NCBI GenBank assembly: GCA_021802115.1
Contig: JAKABA010000220.1
Coordinates: 1 to 6,528, forward strand
DNA length: 6,528 nucleotides
Direction: 5' to 3'
Source: a bacterium
GTDB lineage: Bacteria > Chloroflexota > Dormibacteria > UBA8260 > Bog-877
Below, piece after piece: positions 1 to 5,966 of this stretch; position 1 is the stretch's first letter, and each line of letters begins with the position of its first letter. The notes under the pieces were generated by a model. It made no database searches. It was not told the DNA's origin and was given only the letters and a program-made list of their open reading frames with translations. Made by a program: the position numbers and the translations under genes.

Positions 1-770
1 AGCGCGGGGTGGTGCTCCGGCTGGGCCGCCTGATCGATGTCAAGGGGCCCGGCCCACGCCTCATCATCCCGTTCGGCTTCGACCGCATGGTCAAGGTGGA
101 CATGCGCACGATGGTGCACGAGGTCCCGCCCCAGGACGTGATCACCAGCGACAACGTGACGGTCCGCGTCACCGCGGTGGTCTTCTTCCGGGTGGTTGAC
201 GCCCGCGACTCGTACGTCAAGGTGCGTGACTACATGGGCACGATCTCCAAGACCGCTCAGACCACTCTGCGCTCGACTCTGGGCCAGGCGACCCTCGACG
301 AGCTGCTGAGCCGGCGCGACAAGATCAACGCCGAATTGCAGACGATCATCGACGAGCAGACCGAGCCCTGGGGGGTGAAGGTGACCGCGGTGGAGGTCAA
401 GGACGTGGACCTGCCGCAGTCGATGCAGCGGGCGATGGCGCTGCAGGCGGAGGCGGAGAGGGAGAAGCGGGCCAAGATCATCCGTGCCGAGGGCGAGCTC
501 CAGGCCTCCCAGACCCTGGCCGACGCCGCCAAGGTGATCGGGACCCAGCCGGCCACCCTGCAGCTGCGCTACCTCCAGACCTTGTCTGAGATCGGGTCGG
601 ATCAGAACTCCGTGGTGGTGTTCCCGATGCCGCTGGACATGTTCGAGCCGCTGCTCAAGATCAAGCAGGCCCAGGCCGCAGGCAACGGCCACCGGTCGGC
701 CGCTTCCGGGCCGAGCCCGGCGGAGTCGACCGTGGTCGCCAGGGCAAGCCGGGCGGAGCCGGGGGCCTGA
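1..770 (+). CDS. Slipin / stomatin-like SPFH-domain membrane protein (5' end cut by window)
   Basis: Slipins are membrane-anchored proteins that oligomerise into scaffolds organising membrane microdomains and nearby proteases or channels. The frame is already open at base 1 and reads ...[11 protein letters not shown], the usual start of the SPFH domain just after the N-terminal membrane hairpin. The hairpin and true start therefore lie left of the window, and the GTG at 9 is an internal codon. Diagnostic stretches follow in order: [14 protein letters not shown], the [17 protein letters not shown] segment, [22 protein letters not shown], a charged helical or coiled-coil stretch rich in EAEREKRAK, then [12 protein letters not shown] and [15 protein letters not shown]. 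The last 30 or so residues are Gly/Ala/Ser/Pro-rich and probably disordered. The TGA at 768-770 overlaps the proposed start of the next gene, which suggests translational coupling. Family assignment is firm; the physiological role is not visible. Confidence 0.93.
   Translation, partial: RGVVLRLGRLIDVKGPGPRLIIPFGFDRMVKVDMRTMVHEVPPQDVITSDNVTVRVTAVVFFRVVDARDSYVKVRDYMGTISKTAQTTLRSTLGQATLDELLSRRDKINAELQTIIDEQTEPWGVKVTAVEVKDVDLPQSMQRAMALQAEAEREKRAKIIRAEGELQASQTLADAAKVIGTQPATLQLRYLQTLSEIGSDQNSVVVFPMPLDMFEPLLKIKQAQAAGNGHRSAASGPSPAESTVVARASRAEPGA
755..769 (+). promoter_or_regulatory. Shine-Dalgarno and CTG start overlapping the slipin stop
   Basis: GGAG at 755-758 lies 8 nt before CTG 767-769. The CTG shares its last two bases with the slipin stop TGA (768-770). 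This is the geometry of the ATGA/GTGA overlaps used for coupled translation, but with a near-cognate CTG. It decides the start of the S51 gene because no ATG, GTG or TTG occurs in that frame between 590 and 911. Confidence 0.5.
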
Positions 771-1504
771 GCGAGACAGAGCCCTCACAAGAGGCGGCCC
801 CTCATCCGGGGGGCCGCTTCCTGCTGCTGGGCTCCGGCGAGTTCGAACCCTGGGTCGGCCCGGTCGAGAGGTCGGCGCTGCGCGAGGCCAGCGGCGACGG
901 CGGGGTCGCGGTGCTGGCTACCGCCAGCGCTCCCGAGGGAGAGGTCGTGTTCCAGCGCTGGAATGAGATGGCCCGAGCCCATTACCGAAGCCTGGGGGTG
1001 CGGGGCGAGCCGCTGGAGGTGAGAACCCGGGCGGATGCGCTCTCGCGCGGGCCGGCCGCCGCGGTCCGGGAGGCCAGCATGGTCTTCTTCTCGGGCGGAA
1101 ACCCCAGGTATCTCCACGAGGTCCTGCTGGGAACCCCCCTGCTGAAAGCGATCCACGAACTGCTGGCCCGGGGCGGCGTCTACGCAGGGTGCAGCGCCGG
1201 GGCCATGATCGCCGGAGATCCGCTGCCGGAGGTCAACGGGCTGACGGCGCGGGCCTTCGGGCAGGGGCTTGGACTGGTCCCCCGTCACCTGTTCGGCGTT
1301 CATTGGGACGCGCCGATGATGCGTCCCTGGCGAAGCGTGATGGGAAGCAGGGTGCCTGCCGACAAGCACCTCCTGGGAATCTCCGAGCGAACTGCGGTGT
1401 TCGGTGGTGGCGATGGCTGGACGGTGTACGGCAAAGGCTCGGTGGAGCATCGCTTCGCGGGCGGCCGGGAGTGGCTGCGGCCGGGCCAGACCTTGGCGTT
1501 CTGA
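767..1504 (+). CDS. Peptidase S51 family protein (cyanophycinase / peptidase E-like), probable CTG start
   Basis: S51 enzymes are class-I-glutaminase-fold serine hydrolases that cleave Asp-X dipeptides or cyanophycin. With a start at 767 the protein has 245 residues, a normal size for the family. Family features are the first strand [10 protein letters not shown] (about 18-27), [11 protein letters not shown], and the nucleophile elbow YAGCSAGAM with Ser143. A candidate catalytic His179 sits in GVHWD, and a candidate Glu207 in [10 protein letters not shown], matching the Ser/His/Glu order of cyanophycinase. The end, [11 protein letters not shown], is also typical. The frame is open from 590, but the only ATG/GTG/TTG before the active site is GTG 911, which would delete the first strand. 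CTG 767, overlapping the upstream TGA as CTGA and preceded by GGAG at 755-758 (8-nt gap), restores it. A frameshift fusion with the slipin is the alternative. Substrate specificity cannot be told; a general type-1 glutamine-amidotransferase-like label would also be fair. Confidence 0.85.
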   Translation: MSETEPSQEAAPHPGGRFLLLGSGEFEPWVGPVERSALREASGDGGVAVLATASAPEGEVVFQRWNEMARAHYRSLGVRGEPLEVRTRADALSRGPAAAVREASMVFFSGGNPRYLHEVLLGTPLLKAIHELLARGGVYAGCSAGAMIAGDPLPEVNGLTARAFGQGLGLVPRHLFGVHWDAPMMRPWRSVMGSRVPADKHLLGISERTAVFGGGDGWTVYGKGSVEHRFAGGREWLRPGQTLAF

Positions 1505-1524
1505 CGACCACCCGCCGCCGGCGA

Positions 1525-1540
1525 TGTTTCACGTGAAACC
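1525..1540. promoter_or_regulatory. parS: parS centromere site (ParB binding site)
   Basis: TGTTTCACGTGAAACC matches the 16-bp bacterial parS consensus (TGTTTCACGTGAAACA) at 15 of 16 positions. It contains the perfect 14-bp palindrome GTTTCACGTGAAAC at 1526-1539. ParB loads here as a CTP-dependent clamp and spreads to neighbouring DNA, forming the partition complex that ParA moves. The site lies in the 60-bp gap between the S51 gene and parA, 24 bp before the parA ATG, and overlaps the position expected for the parA promoter -35 box. It is the only site of this sequence I see in the window; other copies may lie elsewhere on the chromosome. Confidence 0.93.
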
Positions 1541-1558
1541 GCGCAGGGAACCTATACT
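1528..1558 (+). promoter_or_regulatory. Probable parA promoter, leaderless or near-leaderless
   Basis: TATACT at 1553-1558 is a good -10 box. The best -35 candidate is TTCACG at 1528-1533 (4 of 6 matches to TTGACA, 19-bp spacer), which lies inside parS. Only six bases separate the -10 box from the parA ATG at 1565, so transcription would begin at or next to the start codon and give a leaderless mRNA. The only SD-like string, AGGGA at 1545-1549, is 15 nt from the ATG, too far to be a normal ribosome site, and would be absent from such a transcript. ParB on parS would be expected to block this promoter. Confidence 0.6.
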
Positions 1559-1564
1559 GGCCGC

Positions 1565-2347
1565 ATGTCCCGGCCCCGCGTCATCACCATCTGCAACCAG
1601 AAGGGCGGGGTGGGGAAGACGACCACCGCCATCAACCTGGGAGCGGCCCTCTGCGAGCGGGACCTGCGGGTGCTTCTGGTGGATTGCGATCCCCAGGCGA
1701 ACGCCACCTCAGGGCTGGGCGTCGACTCGAAGGAGCTGGAGGCTTCGATCTACGACGTCGTGGTCCTCGGCAGGCCTCTCCTGGAGGTGGCCGTTCCGCT
1801 TGAACACGTCCCCGGCCTGACCCTGGTGCCCTCCACGGTCGGGCTGGCCGGCGCCGAGCTCGAGCTGGCGGAACTCCCGCTCCGGGAGTCGCGCCTGCGG
1901 CTGGCGCTGGACGGGCTCACGGCCTTCGACTACGTCCTGCTCGACACTCCCCCCTCGCTCGGCCTGCTGACGGTGAACTGCCTGGTCGCGGCCGACGCGC
2001 TCCTCATCCCCCTCCAGTGCGAGTACTACGCGCTGGAGGGGCTCACCCTGCTCACCCACACCCAATCGCTGGTCCGCCAGTCGCTTAACCCCGCACTGCG
2101 GCTGGAGGGGATCGTGCTGACCCTCTTCGATCAGCGGACAATCCTGAGCTCCCAGGTGGTGGCCGAGGTGCGCCGCCAGTTCGGAGACCAGGCCTTCACC
2201 ACGGTCATCCCCCGTTCGGTCCGGATGAGCGAGGCTCCGAGCCACGGGATTCCGATAACGCAATACGACCCCGCGGGCCGGGGGGCTGCGGCGTACCGCG
2301 CTCTGGCGGAGGAGCTGATCGAACGAGACGCACGGGTCGCCGCGTGA
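1565..2347 (+). CDS. parA: Chromosome-partitioning ATPase ParA (Soj family)
   Basis: ParA is a deviant-Walker ATPase that dimerises on ATP, coats the nucleoid and pulls or relays ParB-parS complexes to separate replicated origins. The 260-residue protein has the chromosomal (Soj-like) length with no N-terminal DNA-binding extension. The P-loop KGGVGKTTT spans residues 13-21, with the signature Lys13 and Lys18. Asp40 and Asp42 lie in VDCDPQANAT, and Walker B Asp127 is in LLDTPPSLGLL. The family motif RMSEAPSHG, around residues 210-218, contributes to nucleoid DNA binding and dimerisation in relatives. The ATG at 1565 is the natural start, placing the P-loop where the family has it. The gene overlaps parB by 4 bp (GTGA) and follows parS directly. 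No key residue is missing. Confidence 0.97.
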   Translation: MSRPRVITICNQKGGVGKTTTAINLGAALCERDLRVLLVDCDPQANATSGLGVDSKELEASIYDVVVLGRPLLEVAVPLEHVPGLTLVPSTVGLAGAELELAELPLRESRLRLALDGLTAFDYVLLDTPPSLGLLTVNCLVAADALLIPLQCEYYALEGLTLLTHTQSLVRQSLNPALRLEGIVLTLFDQRTILSSQVVAEVRRQFGDQAFTTVIPRSVRMSEAPSHGIPITQYDPAGRGAAAYRALAEELIERDARVAA

Positions 2348-3216
2348 GCAAGCGGCGCGGGCTCGGTCGGGGGCTGGACCAGCTCATCCCCACCGGGGCG
2401 GAGTCGCTGCGTTCGGTGATGGCCGGATCCGGGGTGCATGAGGTGGCCGTCTCGCTCATCGATCCCAATCCGCTGCAGCCGCGCAGCCAATTCGACCCCG
2501 AGGAGCTGCGCACGCTCGCCGACTCCATCAGCGAGTACGGGGTGCTGCAACCGCTGGTGGTCGAACCGACGGGCGACCGCTACCGCCTGGTGGCCGGCGA
2601 GCGCCGCCTGCGCGCCTCCCAGCTGGCCGGGCTGAGCCGGGTGCCGGTGGTGGTGCGTCCCGCCGGCCCCGACCGCGCCCGTCTGGAGATGGCCCTGGTG
2701 GAGAACCTCCAGCGCAGCGACCTGTCCCCGCTCGACGAGGCGCGCGCCTTCACCCGGCTGTGTGACGAGTTCGGGCTCACCCAGGAGGCCGTGGCGAGCC
2801 AGGTGGGCAGGAGCCGGTCCGCCGTCACCAACACGATGCGCCTGCTCCAGGCCGCCCCCGCGGTGCAGCGGGCACTCGAGGAGGAGCGGATCTCGGCCGC
2901 CCACGCCCGCGCGCTGCTCGGCGTGGCCGACCCGCAGCTCCAGACCAAGACCCTGGCCCATGTGATCGCCCGGAGGCTCTCGGTGCGCGACACCGAGCGG
3001 CTGGTCGGGCGGCTCTCCGCCGATCGGCAACCCCCTCGTCGGCGCGAGGACAACCCTCCGGCGGAGATCGTGGCGCTGGAGGCCGCGCTGGCGCGACGGC
3101 TCAGCACCCGGGTCAAGATCCAGGCCCGCCCGCGTGGACGCGGCCGGATCGTGATCGAGTATTTCTCGGAGGAGGAGCTCGGTGGCCTGTGTGAACGGCT
3201 GGGGGTGACCCTTTAG
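2344..3216 (+). CDS. parB: Chromosome-partitioning protein ParB (Spo0J family, CTPase)
   Basis: ParB binds parS, switches to a sliding clamp with CTP and stimulates ParA ATPase. All parts are present in 290 residues. The basic N-terminal KRRGLGRGLDQLIP (3-16) is the usual ParA-activating tail. The ParB/sulfiredoxin-like CTP-binding domain runs from about 33 to 125, with NPLQPR, GERRLRA (85-91) and ENLQR (120-124) as CTP-pocket motifs. A helix-turn-helix at about 145-170 (LTQEAVASQVGRSRSAV) reads parS. A variable basic linker follows at about 225-240, then a C-terminal dimerisation domain (VKIQARPRGRGRIVIEYFS). The start is GTG 2344, within the parA stop (GTGA). No strong ribosome site precedes it, so expression probably depends on coupling to parA. 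Adjacent genes rsmG, yidC and rnpA, common next to parAB, are not seen. Confidence 0.97.
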   Translation: MSKRRGLGRGLDQLIPTGAESLRSVMAGSGVHEVAVSLIDPNPLQPRSQFDPEELRTLADSISEYGVLQPLVVEPTGDRYRLVAGERRLRASQLAGLSRVPVVVRPAGPDRARLEMALVENLQRSDLSPLDEARAFTRLCDEFGLTQEAVASQVGRSRSAVTNTMRLLQAAPAVQRALEEERISAAHARALLGVADPQLQTKTLAHVIARRLSVRDTERLVGRLSADRQPPRRREDNPPAEIVALEAALARRLSTRVKIQARPRGRGRIVIEYFSEEELGGLCERLGVTL

Positions 3217-3363
3217 CGCAGTGGCGAAGAGATCCCCTCACCCGCTGTTGAGGCAGGACCGCTAAGGCCGGACCTGGGCCGCCACCTGTGGGTGGTTACG
3301 TACATATGTTTGGGAAAGCTAGGCCCGCCTCCCTTGGAGTGGCGGCCGGGGACGAGAGCTACC

Positions 3364-3420
3364 ATGGCCAGACTCCCGCTTCGCATGTGGAGCGCTACCG
3401 AGCCCATGGAGTCTGAATGA
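3364..3420 (+). CDS. Possible 18-residue upstream ORF / leader peptide
   Basis: ATG 3364 opens an 18-codon frame, MARLPLRMWSATEPMESE, ending at TGA 3418-3420. That stop directly abuts the GTG start of the glycosyltransferase in the same frame. Purine-rich GGGGACGAGAG (3348-3358) upstream could serve as a ribosome site. If translated, terminating ribosomes would arrive exactly at the next start codon, and stop readthrough would extend the glycosyltransferase N-terminus. The short length means it could be chance, and the peptide resembles no known leader. Confidence 0.25.
   Translation: MARLPLRMWSATEPMESE
3408..3411 (+). promoter_or_regulatory. Ribosome binding site of the glycosyltransferase gene
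   Basis: GGAG sits 9 nt before GTG 3421. An in-frame TGA at 3418-3420 rules out any upstream start short of readthrough, so this site fixes the start. Confidence 0.7.
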
Positions 3421-5133
3421 GTGTCAGCCCCCGCCGCCGAAGCTGGCCAGGAACCAAGCTGGCCCGTTGATCCCTCCGGCTGGCTTCGGCTGCTGACCGC
3501 AGGGGAAGACCGGGCCGGCACCACCCGAGCGGCCGCCCGGCCCCAGCAGCGGGTCTTGGTCTTCGCGATCATCGGCCTGGCCGCGCTGGTGGCGATAGTG
3601 ATCCGAATCGAGGGACTGCTACGGTCCGGCTTCCTGACGGCGTCTTGGAATTACGACGACGCGGTGTTCCTGGGATCGTCGATCCGCCTGCTCGGCGGTG
3701 TGCTCCCCTACCGGGACTTCGTCCTGATCGTGCCCCCGGGGGCGACCCTGCTGCTCACCCCGTTTGCCGCGCTCAGCCGGCTGGCGGGCGCTGAGACCTC
3801 CTTGGTGGCGGCGAGAGCCACCATGCCGTTCGTGAGCGGCGCCAACGTGGTGCTGCTGGGACTGTTGCTGCGTCGGCGCTCCCCGCTGGTGGTCCTGGTG
3901 GCCTGCTCCGCGCTGGCGTTCTACCCGGACAGCATCCTCACGGCGCTGACGGTCATGCTGGAGCCGTTTCTGGACCTCTTCTGCCTGCTGGGGGCGGTTC
4001 TCCTGTTTGACGGTGACAGCTTCACCGGGTCTCGGCCACGGCTGGTGCTCGGAGGGGTGGCGTTTGGCGTGGCGGGGGCGGTCAAGGTCTGGGCCATCCT
4101 TCCCGTGGCGGTGCTGGGGCTGCTGTTCCTGCCCCGCCTCCGCTCGCGCCTCATCCCCTTTGTGACCGGGACCGCCGCGGGGTTTCTGGTGCTCTGCGGC
4201 CCATTCCTCATCGCCGCGCCGCGGAGCTTCATCGATCAGGTGGTGCTCGCCCAGCTCAGTCGCAACGGGGGCGCCGCCGTGTCCCGCGTGGTCCGGCTGG
4301 AGTTCCTGTCGGGGGTGTGGCCGCAGATCACGACCGGGCCGCAGACCCCGCACCTGCTCCTCTTCACTGGAGCCGTGTGTGCGGCGCTGGTGGTGTTCAT
4401 CGGGTTGGCGTTCCTCTTCGTGCCGCGCGCCGTCCGAGCCGCCCGCGGCCCCGCTGACCCAGCCGTCGCTCTCCTGCGCACCACCGATCTGGAGCGGTTC
4501 GCGCTCCTGGCGGCGGTGGTGGTCCTGGCGGCGCTGCTGTGGCCTCCCGAGTTCTGGTACCACTACCCGGCGTTCTTCGCGCCGTTCCTCGCTCTGGTGC
4601 TGGCCCTCGCCGCCGGCCGCATCGCTGACGTCCGTCCGCTGCCAGGAGTCGTCGCGGTGGCGGTGGTCCTGGTCCTGAGCGCTCTCCACGCCGCCGCGAT
4701 CCCCGCCTCCCTACCCGTGATCACCGGCACCTCCGCCCAGATCGCCAAGGTGGACGCCCTGGTGCCGGCGGGCAGCTGCGTGCTCACCGACGATCCCGAG
4801 TTCACGATCGAGGTGAACCGCTTCACCGCTCGCTCGACCAACTGTCCGCAGGTGGTCGACTCCTTCGGCACGACCACCACCCTGTCCCAGAACCGCACCA
4901 GCCCGAGCGGCACCGCCAAAGCCGCCTCCCTGTGGCTGACGTACTTCAGGCACGCCCAATACCTCATGCTGTCCCAGGCGAGCTCGGTCAGAATCGTGTG
5001 GACGCCTGCGCTGGAGCGGTATGTCTATCGGCATTTCGTCCTGCTCACGCAGAGTCCCTGGATGATCCTCAAACGCACCGCCACGGTCGTCACCGGCCCG
5101 CCCCGCTATCACGTCCCGCCGCCGCTGCCGTGA
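3421..5133 (+). CDS. Polytopic GT-C / GT39-like glycosyltransferase
   Basis: The protein is a 570-residue membrane protein of the polyprenyl-phosphate-sugar-dependent glycosyltransferase type (PMT/ArnT-like). Such enzymes move sugars from lipid carriers to proteins, lipids or glycans on the outer face of the cytoplasmic membrane. A hydrophilic N-terminus (1-42) precedes the first membrane segment (about 43-63). An external loop follows with the acidic pair Asp79-Asp80 in WNYDDAVFLGSS, the position of the catalytic Asp in GT-C enzymes, and then LPYRDFVLIVPPGATLLL. About ten further hydrophobic segments follow (about 100-117, 135-167, 172-196, 207-238, 245-266, 311-335, 360-374, 385-399, 408-428). 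The last 140 residues look like a soluble extracytoplasmic domain with two cysteines, Cys453 and Cys475, that could form a disulfide. The start GTG has GGAG 9 nt upstream and an in-frame stop directly before it. Donor and acceptor are unknown. Confidence 0.83.
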   Translation: MSAPAAEAGQEPSWPVDPSGWLRLLTAGEDRAGTTRAAARPQQRVLVFAIIGLAALVAIVIRIEGLLRSGFLTASWNYDDAVFLGSSIRLLGGVLPYRDFVLIVPPGATLLLTPFAALSRLAGAETSLVAARATMPFVSGANVVLLGLLLRRRSPLVVLVACSALAFYPDSILTALTVMLEPFLDLFCLLGAVLLFDGDSFTGSRPRLVLGGVAFGVAGAVKVWAILPVAVLGLLFLPRLRSRLIPFVTGTAAGFLVLCGPFLIAAPRSFIDQVVLAQLSRNGGAAVSRVVRLEFLSGVWPQITTGPQTPHLLLFTGAVCAALVVFIGLAFLFVPRAVRAARGPADPAVALLRTTDLERFALLAAVVVLAALLWPPEFWYHYPAFFAPFLALVLALAAGRIADVRPLPGVVAVAVVLVLSALHAAAIPASLPVITGTSAQIAKVDALVPAGSCVLTDDPEFTIEVNRFTARSTNCPQVVDSFGTTTTLSQNRTSPSGTAKAASLWLTYFRHAQYLMLSQASSVRIVWTPALERYVYRHFVLLTQSPWMILKRTATVVTGPPRYHVPPPLP

Positions 5134-5181
5134 TCGAGACCGCAGTGCCGGATTGGCGTCGCCCGCAGTGGGAGGGTCGGC

Positions 5182-5868
5182 CTACGGGCATCTCCAGGTG
5201 CCGGAAACCTGTCCGTCGTTCAGTCCTGTGGTCGTGACATCTCCCGACGTCTGGGAGGAGGGGTTCTCCCCCGCCGGAGGGCCGAACTGGATGCTGATCG
5301 TGCCGCCCTCGCCGGACCGGTCGACGGTGAGCGTCCCCAATCCCTGATAGGTCCCCGCCGCAGCGCCGGCCACGTAACGGAGCGAACTCACCGACCCGGT
5401 CTTGGTGACGACCATGGTGATCTGGTCCTCAAAGCCGCCCCGCAATGGCGGATCGGTGAGGCGCTGCCCCGGGCGCAGGTGGCTCATGGTCACCTCGAAG
5501 TGAGCCCCGTCTGCGACCCCCGACAGCTCCACCTGGCGGCCGCCAGATTGGCAGGAGACGTGCACGCTGGACGACGGGAGGATGCCGAAGACATTGGTCG
5601 CCTCGACCAGGAACGAATCGGTGGGCAGCGAAGATGGCCGCGCCGTTGGGGTGGGCCGTGGAGGCAGCTTGACCCGGAGGGACCCGCGAGGGGTAAGGCC
5701 GCAGCCGGTGACCCCCAGCACCAACCCCAAGGTGAACGTGACCGCGACGACGACATGTCGGCGGCTTACGAGCAGCCGTCCCGCCAGGGAAGGGCTCTCC
5801 GCGGGCTGCCTCGCTCCGCCCGCTGAGCCCGTGCGGCCAAGGCCAACCGTGCCGCGGCGACCCACCAT
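5182..5868 (-). CDS. Putative secreted lipoprotein, Tat-like signal, function unknown
   Basis: This is a 228-residue protein from ATG 5868. That start is chosen because AGGGAG (minus strand, 5878-5883) lies 9 nt upstream, and a longer reading to 6066 would run through the divergent tnpA. A 33-residue Gly/Arg/Ser-rich n-region leads to VSRRHVVV, with twin arginines at about 36-37. A hydrophobic core follows, then the lipobox LGVTGC with lipidation Cys56, so it is likely exported by Tat or Sec and anchored by a diacylglycerol cysteine. After a Pro/Thr-rich linker comes a Ser/Gly/Thr-rich beta-type domain with two cysteines, Cys106 (HVSCQSG) and Cys227 (GTWRCP). This Cys...Cys-terminal layout loosely recalls the mycobacterial LpqH 19-kDa antigen domain. 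That resemblance is only by eye, and no function is claimed. It is convergent with the glycosyltransferase (48-bp gap, no obvious terminator). Confidence 0.75.
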   Translation of the reverse strand: MVGRRGTVGLGRTGSAGGARQPAESPSLAGRLLVSRRHVVVAVTFTLGLVLGVTGCGLTPRGSLRVKLPPRPTPTARPSSLPTDSFLVEATNVFGILPSSSVHVSCQSGGRQVELSGVADGAHFEVTMSHLRPGQRLTDPPLRGGFEDQITMVVTKTGSVSSLRYVAGAAAGTYQGLGTLTVDRSGEGGTISIQFGPPAGENPSSQTSGDVTTTGLNDGQVSGTWRCP

Positions 5869-5877
5869 GCCGACCGA

Positions 5878-5883
5878 CTCCCT
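5878..5883 (-). promoter_or_regulatory. Ribosome binding site deciding the lipoprotein start
   Basis: AGGGAG on the minus strand is 9 nt before ATG 5868. The in-frame codons nearer the signal peptide are GTA and GTC, not usable starts, so this ATG is the best supported start despite the long n-region it gives. Confidence 0.65.
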
Positions 5884-5919
5884 ACGGCTGTGCCCGCTGT
5901 CACCGGACTCGACCACGCC

Positions 5920-5925
5920 AAGATA
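5920..5925 (-). promoter_or_regulatory. Possible -10 box of the lipoprotein gene
   Basis: On the minus strand, TATCTT fits the TAnnnT pattern and would give a 5' leader of about 45 nt containing the AGGGAG ribosome site. No convincing -35 is seen 16-19 bp upstream, so support is weak. Confidence 0.3.
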
Positions 5926-5932
5926 CCACGGG

Positions 5933-5947
5933 GTTGCGAACAGTTGC
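5933..5947 (+). repeat. Two GTTGC repeats one helical turn apart, upstream of tnpA
   Basis: GTTGC occurs at 5933-5937 and again at 5943-5947, exactly 10 bp apart on the same face of the helix. IS607-family transposases bind short repeated motifs at the element ends through their MerR-like domain, so these could be left-end binding sites. The repeats are short and may be chance; the actual element boundary is not visible. Confidence 0.3.
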
Positions 5948-5950
5948 TCG

Positions 5951-5966
5951 TACGCTGGGCTATAGT
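5951..5966 (+). promoter_or_regulatory. Possible tnpA -10 region
   Basis: TACGCT (5951-5956) and TATAGT (5961-5966) both fit TAnnnT. The first would place transcription start close to GTG 5965, giving a leaderless tnpA mRNA as proposed for parA. The second overlaps the start codon itself and would start transcription inside the gene. No -35 with good spacing is visible and no Shine-Dalgarno precedes the GTG. Confidence 0.3.

Larger units (their letters stand above)
3217..3420. other. 204-bp gap between parB and the glycosyltransferase, with possible leader structures
   Basis: No protein of normal size fits here. The gap holds an AT-richer island around 3296-3310 with the 8-bp palindrome ACATATGT (3302-3309). 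A weak TAnnnT -10 candidate, TATGTT at 3305-3310, has no convincing -35 partner. Several mutually exclusive GC-rich stems are possible: a 9-bp inverted repeat GGCCGCCAC/GTGGCGGCC (3277-3285 with 3339-3347), a small hairpin CCACC-TGTG-GGTGG (3282-3295), and a bulged hairpin (3322-3329 with 3341-3347). An 18-codon ORF follows. No T-tract terminator for parAB is visible. I did not recognise a known riboswitch class. Confidence 0.45.

Noticed and set aside
785..1450. Minus-strand open frame opposite the S51 gene
   Set aside because: It is a shadow frame; the plus strand carries conserved S51 motifs across the same span.
2131..3030. Minus-strand open frame opposite parA/parB
   Set aside because: It is antisense to two well-recognised genes, has a low-complexity His/Gln/Gly/Arg composition and no ribosome site.
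3282..3295. CCACC-TGTG-GGTGG hairpin as a parAB terminator
   Set aside because: The stem is only five pairs and is followed by TTACGTAC, not a T run. It was kept only as a possible part of a leader structure.
3217..3420. Known riboswitch (c-di-GMP, c-di-AMP, cobalamin) upstream of the glycosyltransferase
   Set aside because: None of the conserved core motifs I know for these classes could be matched by eye.
3619..4689. Long minus-strand open frame (356 codons) opposite the glycosyltransferase
   Set aside because: Its composition is dominated by Gln, Arg, Glu, His and Gly, typical of the antisense of a hydrophobic GC-rich gene. The plus strand clearly encodes a membrane protein.
5134..5181. 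Bidirectional terminator between the convergent glycosyltransferase and lipoprotein genes
   Set aside because: No strong hairpin or T-tract is visible in this 48-bp gap.
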